Shown one piece after another: positions 61,317-64,000 of a stretch of 64,000 nt of DNA; position 1 is the stretch's first letter, and every line of letters begins with the position of its first letter. Under the pieces are notes generated by a model. The model was not told where the DNA came from, searched no databases, and saw only the letters and a program-made list of their open reading frames with translations. Origin of the DNA: Maylandia zebra. Lineage: Eukaryota > Chordata > Actinopteri > Cichliformes > Cichlidae. The stretch is from positions 23,003,786 through 23,067,785 of the forward strand of contig NC_135176.1 in assembly GCF_041146795.1 (NCBI RefSeq), in the 5' to 3' direction. The translations under genes and the position numbers were made by a program.

Positions 61317-61523
61317 GAGTCTCCAAGATTAGACAGGTTTAGATTCTGGTCAAAATTCTAACAGAATTAAAGTTTATGATTCAGGTCAGTAGGTTAAAAG
61401 AAATGGGACAAAGATTATCACGGAAAACAGAGCACAATAAAGGCAGTCTTGCATTTAAACAGAGAGAGCATAATGCTGAGGCAAGGTCAGAAAAAATATT
61501 TGATGACAACATTCATTTGCGTG

Positions 61524-63497
61524 TTAATCGGATGCTGTTTTTCTTGCATGCTGTTTGACTCTAACATCTGAGTAGATGATATTGTCTTCACTATGATCTG
61601 AAAAATTTAAAAAACAAAAAAAGATGGTGAAATAAGGTAAATATTCCCACCGCACATATTTATGATTTGCAAAAGTATTTTTATGATTATCAAGTAAACT
61701 GATTTTTTTTCTTTTTTTGTAAACTGAATGAAAAAAAATTAAGTGAAAATTAAGTGCGGTGTTTCTTTTACCTTTATTGACAGTCATGGGGTCAGTTTTC
61801 TTATTGAAATGCTTTACACCAAGAAAAACAGCCAAAACAAGAAGTAGAGTGCCAATGCTTCCTACCACAGCCACAGTCACAACAGTACCTAGAAAATATA
61901 TAAATATATAAATATATTGTATATATTTAAAAGTTTTGTATATATTGTATGTTATTTAAGGGTTACATGACCTGAAGTCATAGTCTTTAGATATGTATTT
62001 AATATTGATACATCAGACTGCATATTTCCAGAACATTTTTTTCAGTAAAGGGAATGAAAACACACTCATACACAAGATAGCTATGACATAATTACAATAA
62101 TCAAATTAATAGATTTTTTTAAAAATTGTGATATAAAATAGAATTAAATAATTTAATGTAATTAATTACCCGTGCAGCTTGTAATGAGGATGATCTTTTG
62201 GCGTCTGCTGACATTGTTTTGAACAATACATGCCAGTTTTCCCATCAGTTGAGCATGTAAGGTGACGGTAACCTTTGAAATGCTGTGTTTTTCTGTACTC
62301 TTAGTTGTGGTCTGTAACAATAGGTTATCGTCCAAAAACAACATAAACTCTACTTCATCTCCCTCAGAAGAGCAGCTGATTATCTTCTCTTCTGGTGACA
62401 AACACAACTGAGATGTAGCTGGCTCTAACACAGGAGCTGAAAGACATAGATATATTTGCAAATATAGTCATGCATGTAGATGCAGTGCTGTTTGAAATTC
62501 AAAAGATCCAGTGCCATTCCTGCAAACTATCATCATTATGCTTGTGTAAGTTTTTTTTTTTTCAGTTTGAAAGTGAAAATGGGAGTATGCAACTAAAAAC
62601 ACAACATTTTTATAAATAATTCAATTTAAGTTATTTATTTTTAAAGCAAACTTTATAATACAACCTGCGACTAAGGCATAACTACCCTGTGATTACTTGT
62701 AATTTCAGGTAACAAGTCAGGTAAAAATTAAAAGACTTTGATCATTTCTATTTATCTTTACACCACATTTCTAAAGTGTACATTGCTGTTAAATGTTATT
62801 TGAAAAAAAAATAATTATTCAATCCTACCTTGTATATCCAGATAGATGTTTTTGGTGTGCAATAATGAACCATTAGTAGAGCTGTGTATTTCCACCATAT
62901 ACTCTCCAGAGTCATTTTTTGTTGACTTGTTGATCTTAAATGTCCCATTTTTGAAGACTGTAATATGATTCTTGTATTTTTTATTTATTACATTTAATGG
63001 ATAACTTGACAATGTTAAAATGTTACATGCATTCTTTTTCAAACTTATCTTTGTGTGTGTATTAGTAGGTAGGTAAAACATGAGCGGTTCGTCAAGTACT
63101 CCAAAACACTTTTGTGGTCCAGGTTGAGTTAAATTGCATTCCAAAGCTCCTAAAAGGGAAAAAAGAAGTGGGTTTTTTTGTTTTGTTTTTTTTAAAGTAA
63201 AAATCTTACATGTGATGTACCCTTATGAATACAGTAACTAATTAAGAATTCTAGAAAATAGTTGCTTCAAAACCCTGCCTCTCTGTGTCTAAGACAATTT
63301 ACAAATTTACATCATATTATATAATGCAACACTGTAATAAAGTTAATAAATATTATTGTAAAATACTTGCTGTGAATCTTAATATCAAAATTATAAACAT
63401 AGCAATTTTGTTCAACTCTATACAGCAATTGCTAAAATGTACCTTGCGCCAGAGCAGTCCACGCCAGAGCTGTGATGATCATGTATACCAAAATCAT
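61524..63497 (-). CDS. Receptor F: CD2/SLAM-like Ig receptor, V-C2-TM-tail
   Basis: The most compact member, 277 residues. Exons: signal 63443-63500 (ATG at 63497; MILVYMIITALAWTALAQ), V 62829-63149, C2 62170-62436, transmembrane 61772-61888 and tail 61524-61597. The V domain starts CNLTQPGPQKCFG and has KNDSGEY, so it belongs with A, B and C. The C2 keeps all four cysteines (LCLSPEE, ISCSSEG, LACIVQN, ITSC). The membrane segment is VVTVAVVGSIGTLLLVLAVF, followed by KHFNKKT. The tail has an acidic start (DHSEDN) and one ITIM-like tyrosine (IIYSDV). All splice sites are standard and there is no internal damage. With a single C2 exon and the shortest introns it may best show the ancestral layout of this subfamily. 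Confidence 0.86.
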
Positions 63498-63870
63498 TTT
63501 CTGTGGTGATAGAATTAAAGTATTACCAACTGTTAACAGTGGACATAAATGGCCTCTTTTATTCCTCTTTTAAACCAAATATCTTCTCAGTCAAAATCTG
63601 AACACTGGCATCTTCAAAAGAGGGAACTTTATCCTTTAGGTGCAGATGTACAGCTCAGTATTGACCTTGCGAAGTAAACAACAAAATTCAGTTTTATTTT
63701 AAAATGAAGAAGAAAAAAATAAAAATAAATTTCATAAATGTTACACTCAGATAATATAGATATATGATGATTATCTATATAATTGGAAGACAGTTTTAGA
63801 GATACAAATATACATATTTAAAAAGGTTATACCTTTCAAAATTGTAAAAAAACAAAAAAATGTCACTCAC

Positions 63871-63960
63871 CACATTTACAATACAGGCTCTTCTTTTGTA
63901 GTTCATCGATTGGCTTGTTTCTGGTCTTTTTGTCTTGTGTGGAGAGAATTGAGGAGGCAG
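63871..63960 (-). other. 5'UTR exon of receptor F
   Basis: Donor AAATGTG|GTGAGTGACA ends at 63871, about 370 bases upstream of the signal exon. The promoter would lie at or beyond the right edge of the window. Confidence 0.5.
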
Positions 63961-64000
63961 TTACACTAGTACTGTAGTCATTATCGGGTCAAATACTAGG

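Overview
The window looks like nuclear DNA of a ray-finned fish, probably a percomorph and possibly a cichlid. It is AT-rich, its genes are split by GT-AG introns, the genes encode vertebrate-type immunoglobulin (Ig) superfamily receptors, and the gaps are full of repeats typical of teleosts (CR1/L2- and RTE-like LINEs, Penelope-like elements, Tc1-like and hAT transposons, MITEs, long microsatellites). The species cannot be fixed from the sequence alone. There is no sign of bacterial or organellar DNA.

The main content is a tandem array on the minus strand of small type I membrane receptors that look like the CD2/SLAM (CD48/CD244-like) family. Reading left to right they are receptor A (2473-5287), B (11867-16646), C (21989-25785), a broken copy called E' (30619-32129), D (35559-39789), E (52524-55164) and F (61524-63497). 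Each has the same exon order: 5'UTR exon, signal-peptide exon, V-type Ig exon, one or two C2-type Ig exons carrying four cysteines, a transmembrane exon and a short tail exon. All coding introns between the signal and tail exons are phase 1. The summed coding lengths are all divisible by three (359, 380, 272, 302, 279 and 277 residues for A, B, C, D, E and F). Every tail carries one tyrosine in an ITIM-like setting (V/I-x-Y-S/T/x-D/K-V/I), so these are likely inhibitory or adaptor-binding leukocyte receptors.

Two subfamilies are interleaved. A, B, C and F share a V domain beginning CNLT and a YSD-type tail. D, E and the pseudogene E' share a V domain with a SGxY motif preceded by His and a YTDV tail. 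A and B have two C2 exons, the others one. A and B have V exons about 98% identical while their flanking introns and C2 exons are much more diverged, which suggests gene conversion. C has lost the start of its C2 exon, and E' is dead (frameshift, stop, truncated C2, nested hAT insertion).

Between the genes lie decayed duplicates of the same units (an orphan promoter plus first exon near 49.2 kb, repeated upstream and downstream blocks, CTCF-like motifs) and transposons. Notable ones are a nearly full-length LINE at 42.2-47.1 kb split by a TG...CA element with a 4-bp target duplication, a hAT inside a hAT at 32.1-34.6 kb with both target duplications visible, and a Penelope-like reverse transcriptase in the 5' region of gene B. 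The picture is a rapidly evolving, birth-and-death immune-receptor cluster remodelled by mobile elements.
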